Positions 27,552-36,795 are shown, numbered from the stretch's first letter. The stretch: 64,000 bases of DNA from JAHJQZ01 sp963675235 (GCA_963675235.2 CAXXFU010000004.1:496001-560000), one strand, 5' to 3'. Notes: generated by a model from the sequence alone, not told the origin. Translations and numbers: made by a program.

Positions 27552-29287
27552 CAGTCGTCCTCATCGCTTGCATCAAATGGTTCGGGCAGTTCTGCCTCTT
27601 CGCCGTCGTCGCCGCCCTTGAAGGTGACGTTGACCAGCTTGGCGCCGGGGAAGGTTTCGAGGATCCTTTGCACCAGTGGATCGCCGAGCGCAACGTCGTC
27701 GCGCGCCTGCGCCTCGTCCTTGCGGCTCTCGGCAATGGTCTTTTGCGCTTCGGCGCGGGAATTGACCGTCACCATCCAGTTGTGGCCCGTCCACTGCCTG
27801 AGGCGCGCCGACAACGTGTTGATGATGCCGGGATCGGCCCGTTCGGTCGGCTGCACCTCCAGCCGCCCCTCGGCAAAACTGACGAGCCTGAGATCGGCTT
27901 CGAGCGCGTGCTTGACAGCGAGATCGCGTTTCTCGGCGGCCAACGCCACAATGCCGAGATAGGATTGCGGCATGGGCGCGTACCGCGCCGTCGGCTCAGT
28001 CGGCGCGACCGCCTCGACCTGGGGCTCGGCCATGCGGGTGGCGACACGCGGTCCGCCACGCGCTTCGGCACCACCACCACTTGGCGGTGAGGGTCGTTGC
28101 GGTGGCGGGGAGTGCGGCGCCTCGGACGGCGCGTTCCTGAGTTTTTCGATGAGCTCGTCCGGGGTCGGCAGATCGGCGGCGTGGGCGAGCCGCACCAGCA
28201 CCATTTCCGCCGCCTGCACGCCATTGCCGGCGCGGGCGACCTCCTCGATGCCCTTGGTCAGGATCTGCCAGGTGCGGGTGAGCACGCGCACGCCGAGCTT
28301 TTGCGCCATCTCGGGCGCGCGGGCGCGTTCGTCGGGCGTCAGGCCCTTGTCCGATGCTGCGCCGGGCACCAGCTTCAGCCGTGTCACCAGATGGGTGAAA
28401 TCGGCGAGATCGGCGAGGATGGTGCCGGGATCGGCGCCGGCACCGTAAAGGGCGCGATTGGTGTCGAGTGCTGTGGCGATTTCGCCCTTCATCAGGGTGT
28501 CGAACAGGTCGATGATGACCGAACGGTCGGCCAGGCCGAGCATTTCGCGGACACCGAGGGCGGTGATCTTGCCGCCGCCATGGGCGATGGCCTGATCGAG
28601 CAGCGACTGGCAGTCGCGCACCGAGCCTTCGCCGGCCCTGACCACCATGGCGAGCGCTTCCGGCTCGGTCTCGATGCCCTCTTTTTCGAGCAAGGTTTCG
28701 AGATAGGTCGACATGATGTCGGACGGCACGCGCCGGAGGTCGAACCGCTGGCAGCGGGAAAGAATTGTCACCGGCACCTTGCGGATCTCGGTCGTCGCGA
28801 AGATGAACTTCACATAGGGCGGCGGCTCCTCGAGCGTTTTCAGCAAGCCGTTGAAAGCCGAGTTCGACAGCATGTGGACTTCGTCGATGATGAAGACCTT
28901 GAACGGCGCCGATACCGGCCCGTATTTCACCGAATCGATGATCTCGCGGATGTCGTCGATCGAAGTGTTGGAGGCGGCGTCCATTTCCTGCACGTCGACA
29001 TGCCGCCCCTCGATGATGGCGCGGCAATGCTCGCCTTCCTTGGACAAATCGAGCGTCGGATGGGCGTCGGTGTCGTCAACATAGTTGAAGGCGCGAGCAA
29101 GGATGCGGGCCGTCGTCGTCTTGCCGACGCCGCGGACGCCCGTGAGGATGAAGGCATGATGAATGCGCCCCGCTTCGAAGGCGTTGGTCAGCGTCTGGAC
29201 CATCGCCTCCTGGCCGATCAGGCTCTCAAAGCTCAGTGGCCGGTACTTGCGGGCAAGTACGACATAAGGTGTGTCGGTTCCGGCCAT
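27551..29287 (-). CDS. dnaX: DNA polymerase III subunits tau/gamma
   Basis: DnaX is the ATPase of the clamp loader. The 578-residue product begins with YVVLARKYRPLSFESLIGQEAMVQTL and has Walker A (LTGVRGVGKTTTARILARA), Walker B/DEVH (FIIDEVHMLS) and FATTEIRKVPVTILSRCQRF. The zinc-binding cysteines usual in this region are not apparent: the segment after Walker A reads DLSKEGEHCRAIIEGRHVDV, with one Cys. A proline-rich linker (about 390-415) precedes the tau C-terminal region. No clear frameshift heptamer was found. Confidence 0.95.
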   Translation of the reverse strand: MAGTDTPYVVLARKYRPLSFESLIGQEAMVQTLTNAFEAGRIHHAFILTGVRGVGKTTTARILARAFNYVDDTDAHPTLDLSKEGEHCRAIIEGRHVDVQEMDAASNTSIDDIREIIDSVKYGPVSAPFKVFIIDEVHMLSNSAFNGLLKTLEEPPPYVKFIFATTEIRKVPVTILSRCQRFDLRRVPSDIMSTYLETLLEKEGIETEPEALAMVVRAGEGSVRDCQSLLDQAIAHGGGKITALGVREMLGLADRSVIIDLFDTLMKGEIATALDTNRALYGAGADPGTILADLADFTHLVTRLKLVPGAASDKGLTPDERARAPEMAQKLGVRVLTRTWQILTKGIEEVARAGNGVQAAEMVLVRLAHAADLPTPDELIEKLRNAPSEAPHSPPPQRPSPPSGGGAEARGGPRVATRMAEPQVEAVAPTEPTARYAPMPQSYLGIVALAAEKRDLAVKHALEADLRLVSFAEGRLEVQPTERADPGIINTLSARLRQWTGHNWMVTVNSRAEAQKTIAESRKDEAQARDDVALGDPLVQRILETFPGAKLVNVTFKGGDDGEEAELPEPFDASDEDD

Positions 29288-29444
29288 CAGTTCCCTGCTC
29301 TTGAAATAGGGCTATCGGACTCACGTCTTTGCATCCGCGCAACCTAGCGAGCTTGGCCGGAGGATGAAACACAGTTCGACAGAGAAAACCCGCGCCTTGC
29401 GCATATTGCACACAAAGGCGCGGGCGAGAGCAGTTGGCGACGGA

Positions 29445-29939
29445 TCAGGCGGGAACGAACGCCATCGCCACCCCGTTCATGCAGTATCTGAGCCCGGTCG
29501 GCGCCGGTCCGTCCTCGAAGACATGGCCGAGATGGCCGCCGCAATTGGAGCAATGCACCTCGGTGCGTCGCATGAACAGGGTGTTGTCCTCCGAGGTCCC
29601 GATGGCGCCCTCGATCGGCGCGTAAAAGCTCGGCCAGCCGGTGCCGCTGTCGTATTTGGTCTCGGACAGATAGAGCGGCTGATCGCAGCCGGCGCAGGCG
29701 AAGGTGCCGGTGCGGTGCTCGTCGTTGAGCGGAGATGTGAAGGCGCGCTCGGTGCCGTGGTCGCGCAACACGTGGAACTGGCTGTCGGTCAGGCGCTCGC
29801 GCCATTCGGCCTCGGTCAGCTCAAACGGAAACCGGCCTTCTGCGGCCGTCGCGCTGGTGCCGCCGCGCCAGGCCGCGATGCCGGCCATGCCCACCAAGGC
29901 GGTGCCCCCGAACAGCAGGTTTCGTCTTGTGAGTTTCAT
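29445..29939 (-). CDS. msrB: Peptide-methionine (R)-S-oxide reductase, exported
   Basis: MsrB reduces methionine-R-sulfoxide in proteins. The 164-residue product has an N-terminal twin-arginine-like signal (TRRNLLFGGTALVGMAGIAA), which suggests a periplasmic form. Two CxxC zinc pairs (CAGC, CSNC), the KYDSGTGWPSF motif and the catalytic-Cys segment RYCMNGVAM are visible. A GAGGAG site precedes the ATG at 29939. It is inserted between dnaX and the SRP RNA gene. A second methionine sulfoxide reductase, msrA, is at 46842-47498. Confidence 0.94.
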   Translation of the reverse strand: MKLTRRNLLFGGTALVGMAGIAAWRGGTSATAAEGRFPFELTEAEWRERLTDSQFHVLRDHGTERAFTSPLNDEHRTGTFACAGCDQPLYLSETKYDSGTGWPSFYAPIEGAIGTSEDNTLFMRRTEVHCSNCGGHLGHVFEDGPAPTGLRYCMNGVAMAFVPA

Positions 29940-30070
29940 CAGAAATTCTCCTCGCTTGGATGGCTTGGAGATAAAGGCAAATCTGGGCGAAAAAGGTCCC
30001 GCAGCCCGCCTGCGCGGTCAACTCGGATCACGAAGAGAGGAGATGATCGTGCGCATCATCTGTGTCCCCA

Positions 30071-30116
30071 GTGGTCGAATGTTCGAACCGGAAAACCGGC
30101 AACCACTTTTCCTGAA
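30071..30116. repeat. Dispersed intergenic repeat, copy 2
   Basis: This is the second copy of the GTGGTCG...TTCGAACCGG...CCACTTTT...CCTGAA repeat also found at 16748-16793. It lies next to the 3' end of the SRP RNA gene and runs into the palindrome at 30111-30126. Confidence 0.6.
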
Positions 30117-30126
30117 CATGTTCAGG
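30111..30126 (-). terminator. Perfect 16-bp palindrome beyond the SRP RNA
   Basis: CCTGAACATGTTCAGG is a perfect palindrome 13 bp past the SRP RNA 3' end. Read on the minus strand it is followed by AAAAG rather than T residues, so it is a weak candidate for a transcript end; it may instead belong to the adjacent repeat. Confidence 0.4.
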
Positions 30127-30139
30127 GAGGCACGCAAAG

Positions 30140-30237
30140 TGGAGGCTGACAACGACCCGAGCCGAAACTCGTTAGGGCTGCTTCCTTCCGGACCTGACCC
30201 GGTTGGCGAGGGACACGTCCGCCGCCAACCTCCGGCC
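30140..30237 (-). ncRNA. ffs: Signal recognition particle RNA (4.5S)
   Basis: Read on the minus strand the segment contains GGTCAGGTCCGGAAGGAAGC followed by AGCC, the conserved SRP RNA apical loop bound by Ffh. The flanks pair: GGAGGTTGGC near 30233-30224 with the GTCAGCC TCC end near 30141-30149. The length of about 98 nt is right for the 4.5S form. The ends are set from the closing helix and may be off by a few bases. It is upstream of msrB and dnaX, matching the common ffs-dnaX neighbourhood. Confidence 0.93.
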
Positions 30238-30357
30238 CCTATTTGGGTGAAATGCACGGGAAATGCAAGTCCCGGCGCCTCTCAGGGGCGATCCGCCCTT
30301 CCCCCACGGGCAATATGTCAGTAACTTCAATCGGGTTCATGCCAAGGGAGGCCCTAG

Positions 30358-30726
30358 ATGGCGTATAAATTCAAGATCGTTGATCGCAAGAACGACCAGT
30401 TCGGCGTGCAGTTCCTCTACAATGCCGAGGTGATGGTCTGGTCGGAGAGCTACAAGGGCAAGTCCAGCGCCAAGAACTGCATCGACTCGCTGGTCAAGCA
30501 CGCCCCTGACGCGGCCGTGGTCGATGTCAGCAAGGACGAAACCGGCTCGGGCTACCGTTTCGAGATCAAGCCGTCCAAGGACGGCCAGTTCTACGTGACT
30601 TTCGTTGCCTCCAATGGCGAGACCATGGTGCGCTCGGAAACCTACACGGCCAAGGCCAGCGCCAAGAACTGCATCGAGTCCTGCAAGAAGAACATGCCGG
30701 GCGCCGAAGTCGCGGACGAAACCTGA
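30358..30726 (+). CDS. YegP-like protein with two DUF1508 repeats
   Basis: The 122-residue product is two tandem copies of the DUF1508 unit: YKFKIVDRKNDQFGVQFLYN...KSSAKNCIDSLVKHAPDA and YRFEIKPSKDGQFYVTFVAS...KASAKNCIESCKKNMPGA. Function unknown; the family is small, soluble and widespread. A strong AAGGGAGG site precedes the ATG. It is divergent from the SRP RNA gene. Downstream are two hairpins (30736-30753 and about 30771-30793). Confidence 0.92.
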   Translation: MAYKFKIVDRKNDQFGVQFLYNAEVMVWSESYKGKSSAKNCIDSLVKHAPDAAVVDVSKDETGSGYRFEIKPSKDGQFYVTFVASNGETMVRSETYTAKASAKNCIESCKKNMPGAEVADET

Positions 30727-30832
30727 TCGCCTTCTTGCCGGCGCAGGCCGGCAGGCATAGGAAACACGGTGCATACCCGGATACGGGCATGCGCCGTTTG
30801 TTTTGATCCCGTCCGAATACGCGAGATGAACC

Positions 30833-31663
30833 GTGCGCCAAGCCAGCGACAATGACAGCGACAGTACCGACGAGATCGCCGAGGCTCTTGCCGAAGCCTA
30901 CAACCGTGGCCTGGCGCTGGAAAAGGATGGCGACCTCGACGGCGCCATCTCCGCCTACCGTGAAGCCCTGGCCTTCGATCCCGCCGATCCGGGCGGGGTG
31001 GAAGTGCGCCTCGCCGCGATCGGGGCCGGTCCGGTGCCCAAGGCTGCCTCGCCTGCCTATGTCGAATTGCTGTTCGAACAGCACGCCGGCAATTTCGAGG
31101 ACATCCTCGTCCGCCAACTCCATTACGACGTCCCCAATCTCACCCGGAAAAAGCTCGAAGCGCTCGGCCTGACGCCTTTCGCCCGCATGCTGGACCTCGG
31201 CTGCGGCACCGGACTGGCTGGCGAAGCCATGCGCGATGCGGTCCGCGAGATCATCGGCATCGACATCGCCGAAACCATGGTGGATTTCGCCGAGGACAAG
31301 GACGTTTACGAGGGTCTTTATGTCGGTGAGATCATCAGCTTTCTCGAAGACAATGAGGAAGCCCCGTTCGACCTCGTCATCGCCGCCGACGTCCTGCCCT
31401 ATCTCGGCGAAGTCGCGCCACTGTTTGAAGGCGTGGCATCGGCATTACGTCCGAAGGGCGTTTTCGCCTTCTCGACCGAGATGCTGGCGACCGAGGGCAC
31501 CTACGCCGTCGGGCCGAACCGGCGGTTCCTCCACGCCGAAACCTATCTGCGCAACGGTCTTGCTGCGGCGGGATTCGAGGTGCTGGCCCTTGAGGCGATC
31601 AACGTCCGCGACGAAGACGAAGCGCCCTCGCCCGGACATCTGGTGGTGGCGCGCAAGAGCTAG
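30833..31663 (+). CDS. Class I SAM-dependent methyltransferase with N-terminal TPR
   Basis: The 276-residue product has a TPR-like helical pair at the N-terminus (EAYNRGLALEKDGDLDGAIS, YREALAFDPADPG) and then a methyltransferase domain with motif I MLDLGCGTGLAGEAM, IGIDIAETMVDFA and DLVIAADVLPYLGE. The start is GTG at 30833. The substrate is unknown. It lies 56 bp before prfC on the same strand and could be cotranscribed with it. Confidence 0.87.
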   Translation: MRQASDNDSDSTDEIAEALAEAYNRGLALEKDGDLDGAISAYREALAFDPADPGGVEVRLAAIGAGPVPKAASPAYVELLFEQHAGNFEDILVRQLHYDVPNLTRKKLEALGLTPFARMLDLGCGTGLAGEAMRDAVREIIGIDIAETMVDFAEDKDVYEGLYVGEIISFLEDNEEAPFDLVIAADVLPYLGEVAPLFEGVASALRPKGVFAFSTEMLATEGTYAVGPNRRFLHAETYLRNGLAAAGFEVLALEAINVRDEDEAPSPGHLVVARKS

Positions 31664-31719
31664 GTCTTGACCTGAGGCCTGCAAACCGCCATGCGGAGCG
31701 CACAAAACGTGAGCTTGAG

Positions 31720-33279
31720 ATGTCCCCCCTGCACCAGACCCGCCGCACCTTCGCGATCATTTCCCACCCGGACGCCGGCAAGACGACGCTGACCGAGCAC
31801 CTGTTGAAGGCCTCGGGCGCCATTCAGCTCGCCGGCCAGGTCCGGGCGCGCGGCGAAAGGCGGCGGACGCAGTCGGACTGGATGGAGATCGAGCAGAAGC
31901 GCGGCATCTCGGTCACCTCCTCGGTGATGACCTTCGAGCGCGACGGGCTGACCTTCAACCTGCTCGACACGCCCGGCCACTCCGACTTCTCCGAGGACAC
32001 CTACCGAACCCTGACCGCCGTCGACAGCGCCATCATGGTCATCGACGCGGCCCGCGGCATCGAGGCGCAGACCCTCAAGCTGTTCGAGATCTGTCGCCTG
32101 AGAAACATCCCGATCATCACCTTCGTCAACAAGATCGACCGCGAGGGCCGCGACCCGCTCGAAATCCTCGACGAGATCGCCAACACCCTCGCCCTCGACG
32201 TCTCCCCGGCCAACTGGCCGGTCGGCATGGGCGTCGGGCTGCAATGCGTGCTCGATCTGATGTCCGGCCGGGTCATCGGCCCGCATGGCGAAACCAAACC
32301 GGAAACCGTCGCCGAGCTCGAACAAAAGGCCAAGGCCGGATTCGGGGATCGCGACTGGGACCACGGATTCGAAGGGCTGGAACTGGCGCGGGAGCTGTCG
32401 CCGCAATTCGATCTCGAGCTTTATCGCGCCGGCCACCTGACGCCGGTGTTCTTCGGCTCGGCCATCCGCAGCCTCGCCGTCATCGACCTGCTCGACGCCG
32501 TGGCGCGCTGGGCGCCGCCGCCGCAGCCACAGCCGGCCGAGCCCGAGCCGATCCAGCCCGACAACGAGGACGTCACCGGTTTCGTCTTCAAAGTGCAGGC
32601 CAACATGGACAAGAACCATCGCGATCGCGTGGCCTTCGTCCGCCTGTCATCGGGCACGTTCAAGCGCGGTATGAAGCTCAGGAACGTCAAGCGCGCCAAG
32701 GACATCACGGTGACGAGCCCGATGTTCTTTTTCGCCCGTGAGCGCGAGACCGCCGACGAGGCCGTGGCCGGCGATGTCGTCGGCATCCCCAATCACGGTG
32801 CGCTGTCGGTCGGCGACACGCTTTCCGAGGGGCGGAAGGTCCAGGTGACTGGCATCCCCGACTTCGCCCCGGAAATCATCCGCCGCGTTATCCTTCGTGA
32901 CCCGATCAAGGCCAAGCAGCTGTCCAAGGCGCTTTCCGATCTTTCCGAGGAAGGCGTCACCCAGGTGTTCCGGCCGGTCATGGGCTCGGACTGGATCGTC
33001 GGCGTCGTCGGCAATCTGCAGCTCGACGTCCTGACCTCGCGTGTCGACAACGAATATGGCGTGCCGATCATCTGCGAGAGCTATGGCGTCGAAACGGCGC
33101 GCTGGCTGCATTCGGACGAGAAGGGCGAGGTCGACCGCTTCATTGCAAAAAACCGTTCGACCATCGCCGAGGATCGTACCGGCGCCCCGGTGTTCCTGAT
33201 CCGCGACCGCTGGTATCTCGGCCACATGCAGAAGGAATGGCCGAAAATGCAGTTCCTCGAGACGCGCGAGCGGAAGTAA
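31720..33279 (+). CDS. prfC: Peptide chain release factor 3
   Basis: RF3 is a GTPase that recycles RF1/RF2 from the ribosome after termination. The 519-residue product (529 in E. coli) has G1 ISHPDAGKTTLTE, switch II FNLLDTPGHSDFSEDTYRTL and G4 FVNKIDREGRDP, and the C-terminal RF3 region (VVGNLQLDVLTSRVDNEYGV). The ATG at 31720 gives the expected start MSPLHQTRRTFAIISHPDAG. Confidence 0.97.
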   Translation: MSPLHQTRRTFAIISHPDAGKTTLTEHLLKASGAIQLAGQVRARGERRRTQSDWMEIEQKRGISVTSSVMTFERDGLTFNLLDTPGHSDFSEDTYRTLTAVDSAIMVIDAARGIEAQTLKLFEICRLRNIPIITFVNKIDREGRDPLEILDEIANTLALDVSPANWPVGMGVGLQCVLDLMSGRVIGPHGETKPETVAELEQKAKAGFGDRDWDHGFEGLELARELSPQFDLELYRAGHLTPVFFGSAIRSLAVIDLLDAVARWAPPPQPQPAEPEPIQPDNEDVTGFVFKVQANMDKNHRDRVAFVRLSSGTFKRGMKLRNVKRAKDITVTSPMFFFARERETADEAVAGDVVGIPNHGALSVGDTLSEGRKVQVTGIPDFAPEIIRRVILRDPIKAKQLSKALSDLSEEGVTQVFRPVMGSDWIVGVVGNLQLDVLTSRVDNEYGVPIICESYGVETARWLHSDEKGEVDRFIAKNRSTIAEDRTGAPVFLIRDRWYLGHMQKEWPKMQFLETRERK

Positions 33280-33391
33280 GCGCAAAGGTTGAACCCACCT
33301 GGGTCCTGAGCTTCGCAACGGCAGCGTTCGGCAACTGGATTTCCGTCCATCATGCGCGACGGAAATCCGGGCGAAGATGTTGGCAAGTTTA

Positions 33392-33511
33392 CCCCTCCAC
33401 CGCCTGCGGCGGTCCCCCTCCCCCGCTTCGCCGGGGAGGATAAGGAGGGCGGCAGCCACCAATCCTCCCCATGCAATGGGGAGGGGGACCATGCGCGGCA
33501 TGGTGGAGGGG
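33392..33511. repeat. 120-bp nested palindromic element (MITE-like)
   Basis: Three sets of arms nest around one centre: CCCCTCCACC (33392-33401) with GGTGGAGGGG (33502-33511); GGTCCCCCTCCCC (33411-33423) with GGGGAGGGGGACC (33478-33490); and GGGGAGGAT (33433-33441) with ATCCTCCCC (33462-33470). Transcribed, it would fold into a long stem. It is noncoding and lies between the converging prfC and oxyR genes, so it may end both transcripts. It looks like a non-autonomous mobile repeat, but no second copy is in this window. Confidence 0.65.
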
Positions 33512-33548
33512 CAACCCTGCATGCGCGATCGCATGCGCCGGACCGCGA

Positions 33549-34466
33549 CTACCTCACCAAAGGCTCCGCCAGCCGCGTCTCCCCCAACCTCCGGATCACC
33601 TCGGCGATCTCCCCGAACAGTTTTGCGAACGGCGTATCCTGACGCCAGACCAGCCGCAGCATGCGTGCGGCACCCGGCGCTTCGAGAGCGTGCAGGACGA
33701 TGCGGCCGCCGGAGGCTTCCTTCCTCAGGCTGATCGCCGGCAAAAGCGTGATGCCTTGACCGTTGGCAACGAACTCAACGATGGTCGTCAAGGACGTCGC
33801 CGAGAAGGAATGCCGGACATCCTGGTCCCTGAGCGCGCAGGCGTCGATCGCCTGATCGCGGAAACAATGGCCCTCGTCGAGCAGCAGGATGCGGTCGCGC
33901 GGCAGGCTGGCGAGATGGACCGGATCGGCCACCTCGATGTCGCGCGGCGCGGCCAGAACGAACGGATCGGCAAACAACGTGGCCTCGGTCAGTCCCGCGC
34001 CGACAGGCGGATCGGTAGCAATGAGGGCAAGATCGATCTCGCCGCTATCGAGCCCGGCAATGAGATGATCGGTCTGCGCCTCGGAAGCGGAAAAGCCAAT
34101 ATCGGGAAGTGCATGCCGCAAGGCCGGGTAGATGTCAGGCAGGAGATAGGGCGCAATTGTCGGGATCAGTCCGAAACGCAGGGACCGCGCCGGACGCCCG
34201 CCGGGGCTTTGCGCGAAGGCGGTGAGCGCGTCGGCTTCGGCAACGGCCCTGGCGGCGCGGGCGAGGAACTCTCGCCCGAACGGCGTCGGGCGTACGGCGC
34301 GGGTCGTGCGCTCGAACAGCTTGACACCGAAGCCTTCTTCGATCTGGCGGATCTGCTGACTCAATGCCGGCTGGGTGATGCGGCACTTTTCTGCGGCCCG
34401 GCCGAAATGGCCGGTTTCGCTAAGCGCCAGGGCAAAGCGCATCTGCCGGAGGGTCAACTCAATCAT
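33549..34466 (-). CDS. oxyR: Hydrogen peroxide-sensing LysR regulator OxyR
   Basis: OxyR activates peroxide defence genes when two cysteines form a disulfide. The 305-residue product has the LysR HTH (FGRAAEKCRITQPALSQQIR) and the redox motif EGHCFRDQAIDAC, containing the two cysteines in the same spacing as E. coli Cys199/Cys208. It is divergent from katG, a classic OxyR target, and an OxyR-like dyad overlaps its start codon, suggesting autoregulation. Confidence 0.95.
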   Translation of the reverse strand: MIELTLRQMRFALALSETGHFGRAAEKCRITQPALSQQIRQIEEGFGVKLFERTTRAVRPTPFGREFLARAARAVAEADALTAFAQSPGGRPARSLRFGLIPTIAPYLLPDIYPALRHALPDIGFSASEAQTDHLIAGLDSGEIDLALIATDPPVGAGLTEATLFADPFVLAAPRDIEVADPVHLASLPRDRILLLDEGHCFRDQAIDACALRDQDVRHSFSATSLTTIVEFVANGQGITLLPAISLRKEASGGRIVLHALEAPGAARMLRLVWRQDTPFAKLFGEIAEVIRRLGETRLAEPLVR

Positions 34467-34479
34467 AACTACAAGTTAT
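34465..34479. promoter_or_regulatory. OxyR-like binding dyad in the oxyR-katG gap
   Basis: ATAACTACAAGTTAT is a 15-bp dyad that fits the spacing of the OxyR half-operator consensus (ATAG-N7-CTAT with T at position 6 and A at 10), with A and T replacing the inner G and C. It overlaps the oxyR ATG. A following second half-site, 7 bp on, is only weakly matched. Binding is inferred. Confidence 0.45.
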
Positions 34480-34598
34480 CAATCGTGATCGATTTATCAA
34501 TTGGAATTTGATTTGCGGCCCCCCTATCTTCCGCCCCAATTCCAGCGTCCTCTAGCGAGGGGGCGCGAGACAAGCGGCAGCGCCCGAGAGGAGACAAC

Positions 34599-36770
34599 AT
34601 GAGCGAGAAAACGGATAGCGCGGGCAAGTGCCCGGTCATGCATGGTGGCATGACATCAACTGGCAAGTCGGTAATGGATTGGTGGCCCAACGCCCTCAAT
34701 CTCGACATCTTGCACCAGCACGACACCAAGACCGACCCGATGGGTCCGGACTTCGACTACCAGGCCGAAGTCAAAAAGCTCGATTTCGCAGCGCTGAAAA
34801 AGGACATGCACGCCCTCCTGACCGAGAGCCAGGACTGGTGGCCGGCCGACTGGGGTCACTATGGCGGGCTGATGATCCGCATGTCCTGGCACGCTGCCGG
34901 CACCTACCGCCTGGCCGATGGCCGTGGCGGCGGCGGCACCGGCAACCAGCGCTTTGCACCGCTCAATTCCTGGCCGGACAATGTCAGCCTCGACAAGGCG
35001 CGGCGCCTGTTGTGGCCGATCAAGAAGAAGTACGGCAACAAGGTGAGCTGGGCCGACCTGATGGTGCTCGCAGGCACCATCGCCTATGAAAACATGGGGC
35101 TGAAGACCTTCGGCTTCGGTTTCGGCCGCGCCGATATTTGGCACCCGGAGATCGACACCTATTGGGGCGCCGAGAAGGAATGGCTGGCTCCGTCCGACGA
35201 CCGTTATGACGACGTTTCCAAGCCCGAGACGATGGAGAACCCGCTCGCCGCCGTGCAGATGGGCCTCATCTACGTCAATCCCGAAGGCGTCAACGGCACC
35301 CCGGATCCGGCGAAGACCGCCGGCCAGGTCCGCGAGACTTTCGCCCGCATGGCCATGAACGATGAAGAAACCGCGGCCCTGACCGCAGGCGGTCACACCG
35401 TCGGCAAGACCCACGGCAATGGCGATGCCGGCGCGCTCGGCCCGGACCCCGAAGAGGCAGCGGTCGAGGAGCAGGGACTTGGCTGGTCCAACCCGAACAT
35501 GCACGGCAAGGCCGCCAACGCGGTGACCTCCGGCATCGAGGGCGCCTGGACCACCGAGCCGACCAAGTTCGACATGGGTTATTTCAAGCTGCTGTTCGGC
35601 TACGAATGGGAGCTGAAGAAGTCCCCCGCCGGAGCCTGGCAGTGGGAACCGATCGACATCAAGGAGGAGGACATGCCGGTCGACGCGACCGATCCGTCCA
35701 TCCGCCACAACCCGATCATGACCGATGCCGACATGGCGATGAAGGTCGACCCGGCCTACAACGCCATCTGCCAGAAGTTCATGGCCGATCCCGACTATTT
35801 CGCCGACACCTTCGCCCGCGCCTGGTTCAAGCTGACCCACCGCGACATGGGCCCGAAGGCGCGCTATATCGGCCCGGACGTGCCCGCCGAAGACCTGATC
35901 TGGCAGGACCCGATCCCGGCTGGCAGCACCTCCTACGACGTCGACACCGTCAAGGCGAAGATCGCCGCCGCCGGCCTGTCGCTCGGCGAAATGGTTTCGA
36001 CCGCGTGGGATTCGGCCCGTACCTATCGCGGTTCCGACAAGCGCGGCGGCGCCAATGGCGCCCGCATCCGCCTGGCGCCGCAAAAGGATTGGGAAGGCAA
36101 TGAGCCGGCTCGTCTCGCCAAGGTGCTCGGCGTTCTCGAACCGATTGCCGCCGAAACCGGCGCGTCGATTGCCGACATCATCGTTCTGGCCGGCAATCTC
36201 GGTGTCGAACAGGCTGCCAAGGCCGCTGGCTTCGCCGTCAGCGTGCCCTTCGCACCGGGGCGTGGCGACGCCACGGACGAGATGACCGATGCCGACAGCT
36301 TCTCGGTGCTCGAACCTCTGGCTGACGGCTATCGCAACTGGCTGAAGAAGGACTATGTCGTCAGCCCCGAAGAACTGATGCTCGACCGTACCCAGCTGAT
36401 GGGCCTGACCGCCAAGGAGATGACCGTGCTGGTCGGCGGCATGCGCGTCATGGGCACAAATTACGGTGGCACCAGCCATGGCGTCTTCACCGACACGCCC
36501 GGCGCGCTGACGACGGACTTCTTCGTCAACCTGACCGACATGACCTATTCCTGGCATCCGATGCGGGACGGCACCTACGAGATCCGCGATCGCAAGAGTG
36601 GCGCCGCCAAGTGGACCGCCACGCGCATGGACCTGGTCTTTGGCTCGAACTCTATCCTCAGGTCCTATGCCGAGGTCTATGCCCAGGACGACAATGCCGA
36701 GAAGTTCGTCACCGACTTCGTCGCGGCCTGGACCAAGGTCATGAACGCCGACCGGTTCGACCTGAACTAG
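34599..36770 (+). CDS. katG: Catalase-peroxidase KatG
   Basis: KatG is a bifunctional haem enzyme that destroys hydrogen peroxide. The 723-residue product has the distal site RMSWHAAGTYR (Arg, Trp, His), the proximal haem-ligand motif GGHTVGKTHG, and the residues of the Met-Tyr-Trp cross-link (Trp in MSWHA, Tyr in MGLIYVNPEG, Met in FARMAMND). A GAGAGGAG site precedes the ATG. It is controlled in all likelihood by the divergent oxyR, and ends at a clear terminator. Confidence 0.98.
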   Translation: MSEKTDSAGKCPVMHGGMTSTGKSVMDWWPNALNLDILHQHDTKTDPMGPDFDYQAEVKKLDFAALKKDMHALLTESQDWWPADWGHYGGLMIRMSWHAAGTYRLADGRGGGGTGNQRFAPLNSWPDNVSLDKARRLLWPIKKKYGNKVSWADLMVLAGTIAYENMGLKTFGFGFGRADIWHPEIDTYWGAEKEWLAPSDDRYDDVSKPETMENPLAAVQMGLIYVNPEGVNGTPDPAKTAGQVRETFARMAMNDEETAALTAGGHTVGKTHGNGDAGALGPDPEEAAVEEQGLGWSNPNMHGKAANAVTSGIEGAWTTEPTKFDMGYFKLLFGYEWELKKSPAGAWQWEPIDIKEEDMPVDATDPSIRHNPIMTDADMAMKVDPAYNAICQKFMADPDYFADTFARAWFKLTHRDMGPKARYIGPDVPAEDLIWQDPIPAGSTSYDVDTVKAKIAAAGLSLGEMVSTAWDSARTYRGSDKRGGANGARIRLAPQKDWEGNEPARLAKVLGVLEPIAAETGASIADIIVLAGNLGVEQAAKAAGFAVSVPFAPGRGDATDEMTDADSFSVLEPLADGYRNWLKKDYVVSPEELMLDRTQLMGLTAKEMTVLVGGMRVMGTNYGGTSHGVFTDTPGALTTDFFVNLTDMTYSWHPMRDGTYEIRDRKSGAAKWTATRMDLVFGSNSILRSYAEVYAQDDNAEKFVTDFVAAWTKVMNADRFDLN

Positions 36771-36795
36771 TCCTCTCATTCAGATGCAACTACAG

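Noticed and set aside
27551..29287. Programmed frameshift in dnaX giving a separate gamma subunit
   Set aside because: No A-rich slippery heptamer with a following hairpin was seen in the expected position.
34656..36779. 707-codon minus-strand open frame opposite katG
   Set aside because: It is antisense to a certain catalase-peroxidase; no domain or ribosome site.
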